Shown piece by piece: positions 1-11,110 of a stretch of 64,000 bases of DNA; the stretch's first letter is position 1, and each line of letters starts with the position of its first letter. The position numbers and the translations under genes were made by a program. The DNA is from Malania oleifera. Taxonomy: Eukaryota > Streptophyta > Magnoliopsida > Santalales > Ximeniaceae. The notes under the pieces were generated by a model that ran no database searches, was not told the origin of the DNA, and saw only the letters and a program-made list of their open reading frames with translations. Location of the stretch: positions 65,199,101-65,263,100 of the forward strand of contig NC_080428.1 in NCBI RefSeq assembly GCF_029873635.1, given 5' to 3'.

Positions 1-617
1 ATAGTTATAGGGTCTTTTGAAATAATTATGAGTAGTTATAGTGATCAATTTGACATAATTATAAAGGTATTTTAGGAGAGTTGTGGGTAATTAGAGGAGT
101 ATTTGAAATAATCATTGGTGGTTATATGGATAAATTTGACATTTTTGAAAGATGATACCAAATAGGGGAATTCCCCTTATAATAGTAGTATAAATTAATA
201 TAATTTAATATAATATTTTATCTTATCTAAACTTACACAATATAAAGCGACTTACATAATAAAATGCTCGGACCCAAATTCCAATCATGGAGTGAACATT
301 TATATATATTTTAAAATATTTATAATATTTTTACAAATTTTAAGCATATAAAACATGTTTGCAAAATCTTCACTTTCATGAAGTGATGCCTGGTTAATAT
401 AAAAATATTAAGCAACTCTTTCTCATCATAAGCATAAAAAGCTTACAATAATAAGAACACGACATAAAATTAATGACACATTTATGTAGTTTTGCAATGT
501 ATTTTTTATGTAAGTAGGAAAAAATGTGGATCTCACTTGCATAAAGGGGAAATTTATTTTCTTTTGCATTTTTCTTCTCCATTAAACATTATAAAAAATA
601 AAAGTTTGTTTTAATAT
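1..617. other. AT-rich flank with left half of a dispersed repeat
   Basis: No supportable gene. The last ~90 bases (about 525-617) match the sequence near 58500-58570, and the match resumes at 10102, on the far side of the LTR nest. The segment is therefore the left half of a small dispersed repeat that was split by the solo LTR starting at 618. Confidence 0.6.
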
Positions 618-1269
618 TGTAACGCCCTTGAAATTAATCCACAAATAATCATAATAATGACATCATCAATGCTATTTTTGATACCACACACACCATATCC
701 TCAGACCCAGTGGGGTCCAAAGTAATATCACCCTATAATTAATTTAAACAAATAAACAGTAGAAACAAAATATACTTTTACAACCATGCATATCAGAGTA
801 CTACTCTCAACCAGTCTTATCAATTTTTTCTCAAAGCATTATACAATCCAAAATGTTCGAAAACAACTAAACATAACAAAATAGTATCCTAGGAAGCTCA
901 CTCTCAGCTAAATCGTCTAGGTCTCGCCCCGGAGCTCCTACACTTGGTTTCCTATAGGTCCTGAAAAATTGATATATTTACTGGAATGAGACACTTCTCA
1001 GTAAGGTGGAATAAATTATTATCAGTATGTGGCTAATATGAGTTTTAGTGAAGTTAAACGCATTCTTAAATTTACTTTATTTGACAGATATGACATTTGT
1101 GTAGTATAATTCACACCTATACAGTTGAAAATACACATTTCTTTCATAATATAAAGCAATTAGATAAATAACCCCATTTACATAAATTCACATATATGCA
1201 TAGAAGAAACCTTATTTTGGACAAACAACATCATCATGTATAAACCCCTATGATTGGGTTGTACGGTCC

Positions 1270-1432
1270 TGTTAAATTTGAATAAAGGAATTTTTTTATT
1301 ATTATTCAATAATACAATTGTGTATTTATATACATGAGTCCAGGAATAATATCCCAAAATTACTCCTAAATATCTGCTCTATAATAATTATAGAATAAAT
1401 GAAAAATGAAAAGTGTATATATATTTCTAATA
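1270..1432 (-). repeat. Copia-1 3' LTR
   Basis: 163 bp, paired with 8659-8821. The TSD GGTCC lies immediately to its left. It adjoins the polypurine tract at 1433-1443, which marks it as the 3' LTR of a minus-oriented element. Confidence 0.93.
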
Positions 1433-1443
1433 CTCCCCCTCAA
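1433..1443 (-). other. Copia-1 polypurine tract, overlapping the pol stop codon
   Basis: Minus-strand sequence TTGAGGGGGAG directly abuts the 3' LTR. It is the expected plus-strand primer of LTR retrotransposons. The pol stop codon TGA (1440-1442) lies inside the tract, so coding sequence runs right up to the primer. Confidence 0.85.
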
Positions 1444-2459
1444 GTTGGAGCATAGAGATCCGTAATGCCCAACTTGCGTGATACGTCGAGGAAATGTTCA
1501 TGACTCAAGGCTTTGGTGAAGATATCAGCAAGCTGACTATGGGTACGAATATGCTTAGTGAAGAAGACGTCAGCCCGTAACTTTTCACGAACAATATGAC
1601 AATCGATTTCTATATATTTTGTACGTTCGTGGAAAACAGGATTCTGAGTAATGTGAAGAGTTGCTTGGTTGTCATAATATAATAGCATAGGCTGGGAATG
1701 CGGTACACCGAGATCATTTAAAAGGGTCTTAAGCCATGTAAGTTCACAAGTAGTGGAAGCGAACACCTGGTACTCAGCTTCGGTAGAGGAGCGAGACACT
1801 ATAGGTTGTTTCTTAGTGCGCCAGGAAATTGGACTAGTGCCCAGCTTAATGAAAAAACCAGTGGTGGAGCGGCGAGTGAGTGGACAACTAGCCCAATCCG
1901 AATCAGAATAGGTGGAGACTTGAAGAGTGTTGGCAGTACAAAAAAATAAGCCCTGGCCTGGAGATGCCTTGATGTAGCGAAGAACACAAACAACAACATC
2001 ATAATGTGGTTGTCTAGGCTGATGCATTAATTGACTAAGAATGTTGACTGGGAATACAATGTCAAGATGGATGCTGGTGAGATATATCAAACATTCAACG
2101 AGTCGCCAAAACGAATTTGGATCAGAGAGAAGATCACCATCAGTATTATTGAGCTTAAGATTTTGTTCCATAAGAAAATTGACAGGACGAGCACCAAAAT
2201 GACCGCTATCAGTGAGGATGTCAAGAGCATATTTTCGTCGATTAAGAAATATGCCAGTGGGAGAGCGAGCAATTTCGAGGCCAAGGAAATATTTCAGTTT
2301 GTCAAGATCGTTTCGTTTGAATTTTTGAGCCAGCATGACTTTGAAAGTGCTAATATCAGAGAGATCATTGCCTGCCAGGAGAATGTCATCAACATAAACA
2401 AGTAGGAGAGTAAAAGACTGACCCCGAGAGTGAATGAAGAGAGAGTGATCGGCCTGATA
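1440..2459 (-). pseudogene. Copia-1 RT C-terminal half and RNase H
   Basis: One open frame of about 340 codons runs from an in-frame TAA (2460-2462) to the TGA at 1440-1442. It opens with the RT catalytic box YVDDILLAGND (codons at about 2385-2396 for YVDD), continues through the palm/thumb segment (YFLGLEIARS) and ends in RNase H (YSDSDWASCPLTRRSTTG, SSTEAEY, YYDNQA, ADIFTKAL). These are textbook copia RT-RNase H motifs, and the RNase H residues D, E and D look intact. Because the upstream frame is broken, no full polyprotein can be made. Confidence 0.9.
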
Positions 2460-2837
2460 TTAGGTGAAACTCTCAGCAAGTAAAACAGAAGATAATTTAG
2501 AGAACCAATTGTGAGAGGCTTGCTTAAGGCCATAAAGGGATTTCTGAAGACAACAAACTCGATTCTCCCCCTATTTGCAATAACCTGGTGGAGGAGTCAT
2601 ATAAACCTCCTCATCGAGGTCACCATGGAGAAAAGCATTGTTGACATCCAATTGCAGGAGATGCCAGTTCCAAGCTGCAGCCACTGCAAGAACACACCTA
2701 ACAGTAACAAGTTTAGCAACATGAGCAAAAGTGTCATGGTATCCAAACCTTCTACCTGAGTGTAACCCTTGGCCACCAAGCGAGCCTTCTATCGCTTTAT
2801 GGATCCATCGGCTCGAAGTTTTGTTTTGAACACCCAT
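2460..2837 (-). pseudogene. Copia-1 RT N-terminal part, broken
   Basis: Carries the RT fingers and first catalytic aspartate region: [10 protein letters not shown] in one frame, [20 protein letters not shown] in another, then YGLKQ-like sequence before a stop. The parts sit in different frames, so at least one frameshift and one nonsense change lie here. Homology to copia RVT_2 is clear from the [10 protein letters not shown] motif. Confidence 0.82.
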
Positions 2838-3207
2838 TTACAGCCAATTGATTTTTTTCCACGGGGAAGGTGTTGAAGAACCCATATATGATTGGCTTCT
2901 AAGGCTTGGATTTCAGAAGCCATGACATCACGCCAATGTGGGTGTAGCACAGCTTAAGAATATAAGGTGGTTCGGGATGTTGGGACAAAATAGAAAGGAA
3001 ATCCAAATGCTGATGAGAAAAATGATTATAAGATAAAAAAGAGGAGAGACAATGAACCGTACCTGAGGAAGTTCTTGAAACTTGTGAAGCCGTGGAGGAC
3101 TTTGGTAAAATTGGGCAGATGTAATCATCCAAGTAAGAGGGATGTGTGATAGCTCATTTGGGCCGTGAAGAGATGGGCGGAGGGGGTGGTGGGGAAGGGG
3201 GTAAGGG

Positions 3208-4016
3208 TTAGGGTGTCGGGGAGGAGACCAAGGAAGAAAGAGGGATAGATGAGGGGCTAGGGTTATGTGTGGTTGGTTGGTTAGGTAAAGTGTAGGAAGG
3301 GTGTACATCAGGAATAGGAAGAGGAAGGACGGAAGAAGATAGAGGGGTTGGAGGAATGAGATGATAGGAAAAAACACTTTCTTCAAAAGTGACATCACGG
3401 GAGATGAATTTTTTTTTTTTGTTTTCAAGATCATATACACTATAAGCCTTATGATGAGTAGGATAACCTAAGAAAACACATTGAAAAGCACGAGGAGAGA
3501 ATTTATCGCGATGTTGGCGAGTGGTTTGGGCATAGCACAAGCACCCAAACACTTGCAAGTGTGTATACGATGGTGGTTTCTGAAAAAGAAGTTCATAAGG
3601 GGACTTATGATTGAGACTGGGTGAAGGAGTGTTGTTAACTAAATTAGTGGTTGTGAAAATGCATTCACCCCAAAAAGAGATGGGAAGATTAGCTTGAAAA
3701 CGTAAATACCAAGCCACATTAAGAAGATGGTGATGTTTATGCTCAGCAACACCATTCTGTTGAGGGGTATCCACATATGTGCGCTCATAAAGAATGCCTT
3801 GATCATGAAAAAAGGTTTGAAGTAGAGTGGATAGAAATTCTCTTCCATTATCAGTTCGCATGTGCTTAATGGTGCAATTGAATTGATTTTTAATCATGGC
3901 GCAAAAAATTTTAAGGCAAGTAAAAGTATCAGATTTCATATGTATAAGATAAACCTATGTAGCACGTGAGTAGTCATCCACGATTGTTAAAAAATAATGT
4001 GCACTAGAAAGTGAAA
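3208..4016 (-). pseudogene. Copia-1 integrase, frameshifted
   Basis: The catalytic core is readable in pieces. The first aspartate is in a VDDYSR block near 3984, and DNGREF plus PQQNGVAEH follow in the long frame from 3939 down to 3208. The second D and the E of the DDE triad are therefore visible. The tail holds FGCLCYA and LGYPTHHKAYSVYDLENKK, typical of the copia integrase C-terminus. A frame change separates the first D block from the rest. Confidence 0.85.
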
Positions 4017-4850
4017 CTATAGTATAACCACCCCATATATCACAATAAATCCGATTAAAAAAAATGTGCTCTTTTTCGGAAGACATGAAATAGAAAGGTG
4101 ACCAAGACGTTGATGCCAAAGAGTAGTGTCAGAAATACGCTGAGAGTGGAAAACTGACGTGGAGAGAGGTTTTTCGTGGTAAAGTCCATCCCGTACTTCA
4201 CCCGTTCCAATTAGCCTCCTCGTTGATAGGTCCTGAAAAACACAAAAGGTAGGAAAGAAGAGAGCAACACAATTGAGATCAGTGGTGAGTTTGCTAATGG
4301 ATAATAAATTAAATTTAAATGAAGGGACATAAAGAACATTAGAAAAAGAGAGATTAGGAGAAAAACGCATAGTACCGGTATGAGTTATAGGAACAATGTC
4401 ACCATTAGGAAGCTTAATGGGGCATGGCTGAGTAAGTAGTTGAACATTGTCAAGAGAAGTCAAAGTGGAAGTCATATGATCTGATGCACCTGAATCAACA
4501 ATCCATTCATTATTATAAAAAGAAGTAGAATGACAAGAGGCAAGGTTACCAGCAAAGTTGGCATTCGAGGGCAATAAGAGATCCAATAGTTGCCAGTATT
4601 GTTCGCTGGTGAGACCAGGGACAACAATCTCAAAAGAAGGTGAAGAACCTGTGACATTATTTGCAGCCATTGAAGAACCAGATTTTTTATCGGGTGTTCC
4701 ACGAGATGGAGACTTGTTGTTGGGATAACCATGCAGCTTATAACATTGTGTTTTCCAATGACCATTATGACCATAGTGATCACATTTTGGACGACCACAC
4801 CCTCGCTCCTTGTTATCAAAAAAATGAGAAAAATTACGAGGACTCACCAT
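4017..4850 (-). pseudogene. Copia-1 nucleocapsid, protease and GAG-pre-integrase
   Basis: A 277-codon frame holds, in order, a CCHC zinc knuckle (CDHYGHNGHWKTQC followed by YKLHGYP), the aspartic protease active site WIVDSGASDHMTS, and the integrase HHCC lead-in LWHQRLGHLS. The frame then runs into non-homologous residues and stops, so the integrase is no longer fused in frame. The knuckle followed by YKLHGYP is characteristic of short-LTR plant copia elements. Confidence 0.88.
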
Positions 4851-5476
4851 GGCAGTAGATTCTGTTGGAACGTTAGAGATATGAAGAAGGCATTGTTTTT
4901 ATTCTTGATGCAAAATTGAATATACTTTGGTGACGGAAGGTAAAGGATCCATGGCCAAAATTTGGTTGCGGATGGAAGCATATAGTCATGTAGCCCCATC
5001 AAAAACTGAAAAACTCGCTCAGTCTCATACATTAGGATTAATTTGGTTAAGGCACCACGAGTGCACTGTGGTGCGGAGGCAAGCATGGAAAGTTCATCCC
5101 AATAACCTTTAAGTGGTTTAAAATACATAGAGATGATTATGGAGCCTTGGATAAGAGTAGCAATGTCATGCTTCAATTTGAAAATTTGAGGATTGTTGCT
5201 TTGAGAAAAACGATTCTCAAGATCTAGCCATACATCATGGGGGCATTCATGATAGATCAGACTGTGAACAATGGATGGATCAATGGAGTTGAGGATCCAT
5301 GATAAGACCATATCATTGCAACGTTCCCACAATTGAGTTTCTGCTGAGGGGAATGTTGTTTTGGGAAGGGTACCATTAACAAAACCAAAATTTTTTTTGC
5401 ATTCAAGGCCATTTAATAGCCCTCTTCCGGGCAAGATAATTGTCATCATTGAGAAGAGTGGAGACGAGTATGGCAC
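4844..5476 (-). pseudogene. Copia-1 gag N-terminal (capsid) region
   Basis: Encodes a UBN2/Retrotran_gag-like stretch: residues like LWERCNDMVLSWILNS, then VWLDLENRFSQSNNPQIFKLKHDI and a YF(K)PLKGYWDEL segment. It overlaps the next frame slightly and is out of register with it, so Gag is split. It packages RNA in functional relatives. Confidence 0.8.
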
Positions 5477-6286
5477 CTAGGTGATCAACAGAATGGAGAA
5501 AATATGGAGAAAACACGTCCAGGGATTGTGGATTGGAGGAGGAAACCTCTGCTGATGTGATGTTGGACATAATCGTCAAATTAGTTCAAATAAATAAAAA
5601 AAGGCCTAATTGGGAACGAGGAGAACTGCGAAGACAACAATCAGAAGCAGAGAGAGAAAACGCTGAAAAAACACCGCTGAAAAATCAAGAAACAGCTAAA
5701 AGGATGTCGGAGACAGGGAGGACCGGAGAAGCACCAGCTAGAACTGAAAACTGACATTGAACTAAAACGCTGAAGGCTATAATCGAAGAAGACGAATGGA
5801 GGAGCAACTGCAAGTCAGCCGTGAAGAAAAATTGGAGAGTGAAGGGAACTTTGCCGGAACGAAGAAAAACTAGGGAAAGCTAGAGACGATGAAGACGACA
5901 CCTGCACAAGGAAGAACCAGTGTGTTTGTTGAGGCGCTGAAGATGATGAAGATGATGTCGCAGAACCGGCAACCAAGCGGAGGGATTGCTGCCACCGAAC
6001 AGAAGTCTGTGGCATGTATTCGGAAAAAGGGAGGTGACGGGAAGGTGGAAGCCCAAGTCCAAAGGGGAAGACTGGGTCTGCCTATTTGGAACAAGAGGTT
6101 CGAACTTGCTATCCCCAACTGTGTTGGAGCTGCGAAGTGGGAAGGGAATGGGGAAGGGAAGATGAAGTTGAAGGGAACGAGGATTGAGATCAGGAGTGCC
6201 AGCTGCCGGTGAAGTTGCGAAGAGGGGAGGCCACAAGGGTGTAGCAAGGGTGGTCGGTGGCAAGAAGATTAGAAAAAAAAAAAAAA
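5477..6286 (-). other. Unusually long Copia-1 leader between gag and PBS
   Basis: About 800 bp separate gag from the nested LTR and PBS, longer than expected for a copia with 163-bp LTRs. It is purine-rich on the plus strand and richer in G+C than its surroundings. Two overlapping minus-strand frames of ~125 codons (5870-6263) show no recognised domain. It ends at a homopolymer (A-run on +) next to the TSD of the nested LTR. It could be a captured host fragment or a diverged leader. Confidence 0.45.
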
Positions 6287-6291
6287 GGTTT

Positions 6292-8641
6292 TGTAATGAC
6301 CCAGAATTAAAATAATTAGAAAATATAATAAATTAAATGGATTAAAGGAAAATAAGGGGAAGAAAGGAAGAATTTTTAAGAAAATAACAGGTTTCGTCAA
6401 CGAATGTCCTGTATTCGTCGATGAGTGTCCTTCTAAGCTTGTCGACGAACTCGATTTCTCGTCGACGAAGGAATCCCAAGAGAGTATATTTGGAACTCTG
6501 AATTTCGTCAACGAATGTATCTTGTCATCGTCGAAGTCTCTATAACGCCTCGTCGACGAATCTACGTGTCTCGTCAATGAAGCCCTGCCTATAAATAGAG
6601 AATTCGTCATTTTTCAGTGAGAATTAGAAAAACTCTCTCTCTCTAAATGGTTTTCCCACCTTCTCTCTTCGATTTCGGGCCGATTTTGACCCAGTTTGAC
6701 GATCCGGAATCGCCATGAGGTTCGTAGGATTGTTTTCTGTAAGACTGTAGAAGTTGACAGTTGGTTTGAGAGGTTTGGGAAACATCCCAAAATTAGGGTA
6801 AGTGAATTATTTTGGAATTTCCTTAATGAATAATGTTGTATGGAGCCTACGAAATAGTAAATAAATATTTTTCTTAAGATTTAAGTTAATTGGAATTTAT
6901 TTTAATTAAGTTAGGATTTTTAATTCAGGGTCTAAGTGAACACTGCGGGTATCGGTTCGGGGATCCTGCTAGCGTAGTTTGAAAGTCAGGTAAGGAGGAA
7001 ATTTATGTATTAAATCAGGTTTTTCATGAATTGAAATAGATTATATGTTATTTAAATATATATGTTTTTTATGTGGGTTTAAAATGCCAGCCATGAAATT
7101 CGTGTTTTCTGAGCCTAGGATTGTTTATATAGCTATTTATATGTGAAAGTAAATGGATGAAAGTGAAATGAATTTTCTGAGGAATTAAGTAAGAAATGAA
7201 ATGTATTTTCAGCATATAAATGTTAAATGTGGGTTGACTTATTTTACAAGAATGTATATGAATCTTACTATTAAATTGTGTGGCATGGGATTCTGTGCAA
7301 ATATATGATAAATATATGAGATGCAGGCTAAGTAAGTAAGGTATTGAGATAAAATGTGATATGGACAATGTTGCCTATGTATGTTAAATGCAACCAGTAA
7401 ATGTAAGACAGCTGAAAGACAACCATGTTAGCAGATTCTAGCGCATTTCTATGTGGACTAACTGTAGTAGATTTTAACACATTTCTATGTGGACTAACTG
7501 ATGATGGCTAAAAATCAGCTGTAGTACGAAGGAATGAAATGAAAATGTTATGCAATGAAATGACAATGAAATGAAATGACAAATGTGAATGATACAAATG
7601 GAAAAGAGTCACTTAAAGTGAAACGAAATGCAAAGTTAAGTTATGAACATGAATGAATGTGTATGAATGTATAATGACAGAAAGGAATGATGTATTATGA
7701 TATTAGAAGTATGTATGTACGTAGAACATGTTATGATTGGGCGAGGCAAACTCTTCGCCTGAGGGCTTGCTGAAAAGGCGAGTGCACTAGTAGTTTCAGA
7801 TGTGACAGTAGCTGCATAACGTACTAGGGTAGAGGGAACCTATTTGTATGGGTGGGTAGATTTTCCTATTCTTAGGGCCTTTGTCGACAAATTATTGTTG
7901 AATGCGTGAGTACGATATCAAGTTAACACTTGAGGGCTTATTGAGTAAGGTAAGTGTCCTGACATGCTTTCGTTGTGACCTTAGGGTTACCTAAGTATCA
8001 GAGCAGAGGGGTGCTACTTATATGGGCGGGTAATCACACCTATCCTTGAGCAATCTCATGGACTAAATCTTTGCATGTGTTTGATTAGGTTCAGAAAATG
8101 ATTTCAGAGTTATGTTAATGATTTGCAAATGTATTAAAATGATATCTATATACCTCATGTTAGCCACACGCTATTTTAATATGTGTATTTCTTCCCTTAT
8201 TGAGATGTGTCTCACCCGAATATGAATGTTTCTCTTTCAAGACATTCTCGAGGTTGGGCTTAGGAGCTCGAGGGTATTTTAACATTTTTTAGGACTGTAA
8301 AAGAAAGGGTATATGTAGATACTATTTTGGGGATATAAATATATATGTTTATGTTTTATGTCGTTATGTTTTAAGGATGTTAAGGGATGAATGATTGTGA
8401 AAATACTGAAATGTTTTAGGGGATATGTATATATGGAAATGCAGATGATGGATAAATTTTATGGATTTTTAGTTAGGATATAGCAAACTCTGGTATTACG
8501 GTATTGTGGTATTACGGTATTATGATATAGAGATTATGTTTATGTTTTCCGCTACATATGTATGAAATTTTTGTTATGGATTATTAGGATATTATCAGGT
8601 TTAATGCATCGGACCCAGGTTTATGGATTCGAGGCGTTACA
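6292..8641 (+). mobile_element. Solo LTR of a Ty3/gypsy element (inner)
   Basis: 2350 bp, starting TGTAATGACC and ending GGCGTTACA, with a perfect TSD GGTTT (6287-6291 and 8642-8646). Architecture matches the plus-oriented gypsy LTR at 48487: a GTCGAC-cored palindrome cluster (6393-6582), TATA box TATAAATAG (about 6590-6597), a TCTCTC tract, then a long R/U5 containing the 'gtgtctcacc' block near 8205. No internal coding sequence remains. The right TSD ends one base before the copia PBS. Confidence 0.88.
6393..6598 (+). promoter_or_regulatory. U3 palindrome array and TATA box of inner gypsy LTR
   Basis: About eight copies of a 10-mer near TCGTCGACGA (a perfect palindrome in its exact form, CGTC-AACG or CGTC-ATGA in variants) lie at roughly 20-30 bp spacing, ending ~10-50 bp before TATAAATAG. 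This placement upstream of TATA is what U3 activator sites look like. The binding factor is unknown. Confidence 0.6.
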
Positions 8642-8646
8642 GGTTT

Positions 8647-8658
8647 GCTCTAATACCA
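8647..8658 (-). other. Copia-1 primer binding site
   Basis: Minus-strand TGGTATTAGAGC, directly next to the 5' LTR (8659-8821). One base off the TGGTATCAGAGC site that pairs with initiator tRNA-Met in most plant LTR elements. Confidence 0.88.
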
Positions 8659-8821
8659 TGTTAAATTTGAATAAATGAATTTTCTGTATATTATTCAATA
8701 ATACAAGTCTGTATTTATATACATGAGTCCACGAATAATATCCCAAAATTACTCCTAAATATCTGCTCTATAATAATTACAGAATAAATGAAAAATGGAA
8801 AGTGTATATATATTTCTAATA
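8659..8821 (-). repeat. Copia-1 5' LTR
   Basis: 163 bp, partner of 1270-1432 with about 10 differences by eye. Followed by the TSD GGTCC (8822-8826). Confidence 0.93.
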
Positions 8822-9748
8822 GGTCCGAAGACTGGACCTAGACTTGGCTAGCCCACCACTAGGTTAAGTCAAACCTCATGTCTGCAAGTCTGATTTGCCT
8901 ACCCAACCTGATTTAGACTCCAGAGGGGGGGATGGTATATAACCCTTCCGTGGCCAAATTGACTTTTCATTACCAACACTTCTATCCAGAACAATGTGGT
9001 TGCACTATCTAAAATACTAGTTACGGTACCGTACTCTCATCACATCTAGTTCTTAAGGTTCTTAAACCATATAATGCAATTTAAGTAATAAAACTATAAT
9101 TAAATTCTCATTTTCGTAACTCTGTATAAAACATGACATCTACACATTTTCATATAAAACCTGTCATATCGAAACCCGACATTCAACTGTCATATCTAAC
9201 TTGAATTCAACCGTCATATCCCATTTCACAAATTCCACCACATTTCCAGTATTTCCATCAAATAGTCCAAATTTCATTTTCACAATATAATACCACAAAA
9301 TACTTAGATTCAATTATGCAGTAAAATATGAATAACCTCATACCACACAATATATACCAAATTGCCAGGGAAAATATATTTTCAATGAAAATAAGGTTTG
9401 ATCATCTCCACAATTTTATTTAACCAAAACTATATTTTTAGGAAACAGAAATGATCAACCAACACATTTTAGGTTTTTTCCCAAATACGTATAGTAATTC
9501 ATATCATTTGCCTGAATCAACTAGAAAATCATATATAACATATACGAGTTCATATACTCGAATTTAATCGGTTCAAATTTAAGAAAAAAATTGACATAAT
9601 TTATTCCCCTTACCTATTCCTGAAAAACTGCTTAAAACGATCAGAACGAACCCTAGCTTTCACGATCCTACCGCAGGAAAACAATCTGGCAAGCCGAGCA
9701 AGAACTAGGAGAGTGATTGGAGGGACTTGTCGGAGCCTTGGGAGGCCG

Positions 9749-9751
<3 letters not shown>

Positions 9752-9806
<55 letters not shown>

Positions 9807-9840
9807 GAGCCCTAATTTTTGAGAGAGAGAGAGAGAGAGA
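9752..9840. repeat. (AG)n microsatellite inside the outer solo LTR
   Basis: A long AG tract at 9752-9803, a short interruption, and a second tract to 9840. It lies in the part of the LTR just downstream of the TATA-like box in LTR sense, where the other gypsy LTRs also have short CT/GA tracts. Confidence 0.9.
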
Positions 9841-10101
9841 TATGAGATGAAATGAAAGAAAAACATAAGATTCTAACTTATAAGCCCCTGCCTCATAGAA
9901 AACCGTCGATGGTTTTTCTGCGCTTTGCAAAATCGTCGATAATAACTGCTCTTGGTAGTTTTTACCGTCGACGGTTTTTTGAGATACCTCAAAACTGTCG
10001 ACGGTTTTGGTCTTGCCAAACCGATTTTCTCTCCTATTCTTTTCTTTCTCTTTTCTTATATTTATTTCTTTTCTTTTCTTGGTTCAGGTTCCTACAAATA
10101 C

Positions 10102-10290
10102 GATTAAAAAATAAGAAAAAATAAATATTAATTGTGTAAAATTGAAACTTTGTTTATGGATTTGGTTTTTTTTTTTTTTTTTCACTTTTCTCGATAACCA
10201 AAGATGAAAATCTGGATTCCTTGATATTTTCCTTTCCTTTTTTCAATATTTTCTGTGTTCCAAAGGGAACTAAATGATTATCAATAATTC
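10102..10290. repeat. Right half of the split dispersed repeat
   Basis: Continues the repeat begun at ~525-617. The sequence 'aataaatattaattgtg', then the 'tttatggatttgg' and 'gataaccaaagatgaaaat' blocks, and an end near 'gttccaaagggaac', line up with 58570-58750. The ends resemble degenerate inverted TTTGG/CCAAA termini, so it may be a MITE-like element. Confidence 0.6.
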
Positions 10291-10683
10291 TTTCTATGTT
10301 TCAAAAATTATTTTGTATAAGATTTGTAGCTTTCATAATTTCTATGTTTAAAATAATAATAAAAAACACTGACCTTTATTGAGATTTGGTAAAGGATACA
10401 GATATGTCGTGAGGTTTCAAAAATCATATGAACCTCACTTGATGTTTGACAGAGAAATACATATCAATTTTGAAGTTTCAAAAATTTCATAAACCGTTCT
10501 TAAACTCCGGTAAAGACACAAATCTTCCCTAATATTTAATAAAACACAAGTTTAAGAAGAGAGTATATATAAAACAATAAATGTTGGAATGTTCAACTAT
10601 TAGGGAAGATTAATAATGTTTTTAGAACTTCAAAGAGGTTTTCCAAAAAAAAAAAATTATAGGGAGGTTTATACAATTTTTGA
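10291..10683. other. Non-coding, low-complexity
   Basis: AT-rich, no gene. Contains short blocks of the form 'aggtttcaaaaatca..gaacctcac' that recur in diverged form around 60100-60250, suggesting an old dispersed repeat. Confidence 0.45.
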
Positions 10684-10685
10684 TA

Positions 10686-11110
10686 GGGATGAGCATTCGG
10701 TTGGTTTGATTAATTCGGTTAATTAACCAAATTAATAAAAAAAAATTGATTAAAAACCAACCGAAATTTCATATTAACCAAATTCAAAATCGACCTAATC
10801 GAATTTTGTCTAAATCAGATAACCGATTTTAGCCAATTTAATATATATATATATATATATAAAATATGAATATATAATATATATATATATAATTATTTAT
10901 TATTAATTTATACTATTTGGTTAATTCGGTTAACCGAATTAACTGAACACAAAAACCAAACCGAAAATCGAAAATCAAAATTCAACGAAAAATGAAAATC
11001 GAACTGAACCGAACTGAATAAATTTTTAAACAAACCAAACCGAACCGAACCGAACCGAACCGATCGAATTTACTCGATTAATTCAGTTTTAACTGAATTA
11101 TGATCATCCC
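10686..11110. mobile_element. MITE-like element with GGGATGAKCAT inverted ends
   Basis: Starts GGGATGAGCAT and ends ATGATCATCCC (10 of 11 positions pair), flanked by TA on both sides. The interior is non-coding and rich in 'ggttaattcggttaacc' motifs, with two (AT)n tracts and a short (CCGAA)n run (11035-11065). A second, shorter relative lies at 38510-38847. TA flanks and size suit a Tc1/mariner-type MITE, but this is inference. Confidence 0.6.

Larger units (their letters stand above)
1270..8821 (-). mobile_element. Ty1/copia retrotransposon, full ends, degraded (Copia-1)
   Basis: Two 163-bp LTRs (1270-1432 and 8659-8821) flank a copia interior and are bordered by a perfect TSD GGTCC (1265-1269 and 8822-8826). 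The LTRs differ at about 10 of 163 positions by eye (~6%), so the insertion is not recent. Reading on the minus strand the order is 5' LTR, PBS, a long leader (holding a nested solo LTR), gag, protease, integrase, RT, RNase H, PPT, 3' LTR, which is copia order. The short LTR and the zinc-knuckle tail CYKLHGYP resemble the Ale/Retrofit lineage (inference). In element sense the LTR begins TA rather than TG in both copies. Multiple stops and frameshifts make it non-functional. Confidence 0.93.
618..10096 (-). mobile_element. Solo LTR of a Ty3/gypsy element (outer), interrupted by a copia
   Basis: Begins TGTAACGCCC at 618 and ends CCTACA at 10096. The flanking 5-mers are AATAT (613-617) and AATAC (10097-10101), a 4/5 target-site duplication. 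Removing the copia and its TSD leaves about 1.92 kb, the same size class as the other gypsy LTRs here. Landmarks shared with the minus-oriented LTRs further right (a 'gagacac..ctcagtaagg' block near 990-1010, and GTCGAC-cored palindromes at about 9903-10005 beside a TATA-like TTATAAG near 9880) set the orientation. There is no internal region, so it is a solo LTR left by LTR-LTR recombination (inference). It also carries a long (AG)n tract at 9752-9840. Confidence 0.85.

Noticed and set aside
2031-2405. Plus-strand open frame of 124 codons
   Set aside because: It is the antisense of the Copia-1 RT-RNase H frame, which has clear motifs; no domain in this direction.
5533-6247. Plus-strand and minus-strand frames in the Copia-1 leader as host genes
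   Set aside because: No start context, splice signals or domain that I can recognise; kept only as a possible captured fragment.
9610-10124. Open frames of ~100 codons around the (AG)n tract
   Set aside because: They lie in the outer solo LTR and are driven by repeat translation (LSLSLS runs); no family match.
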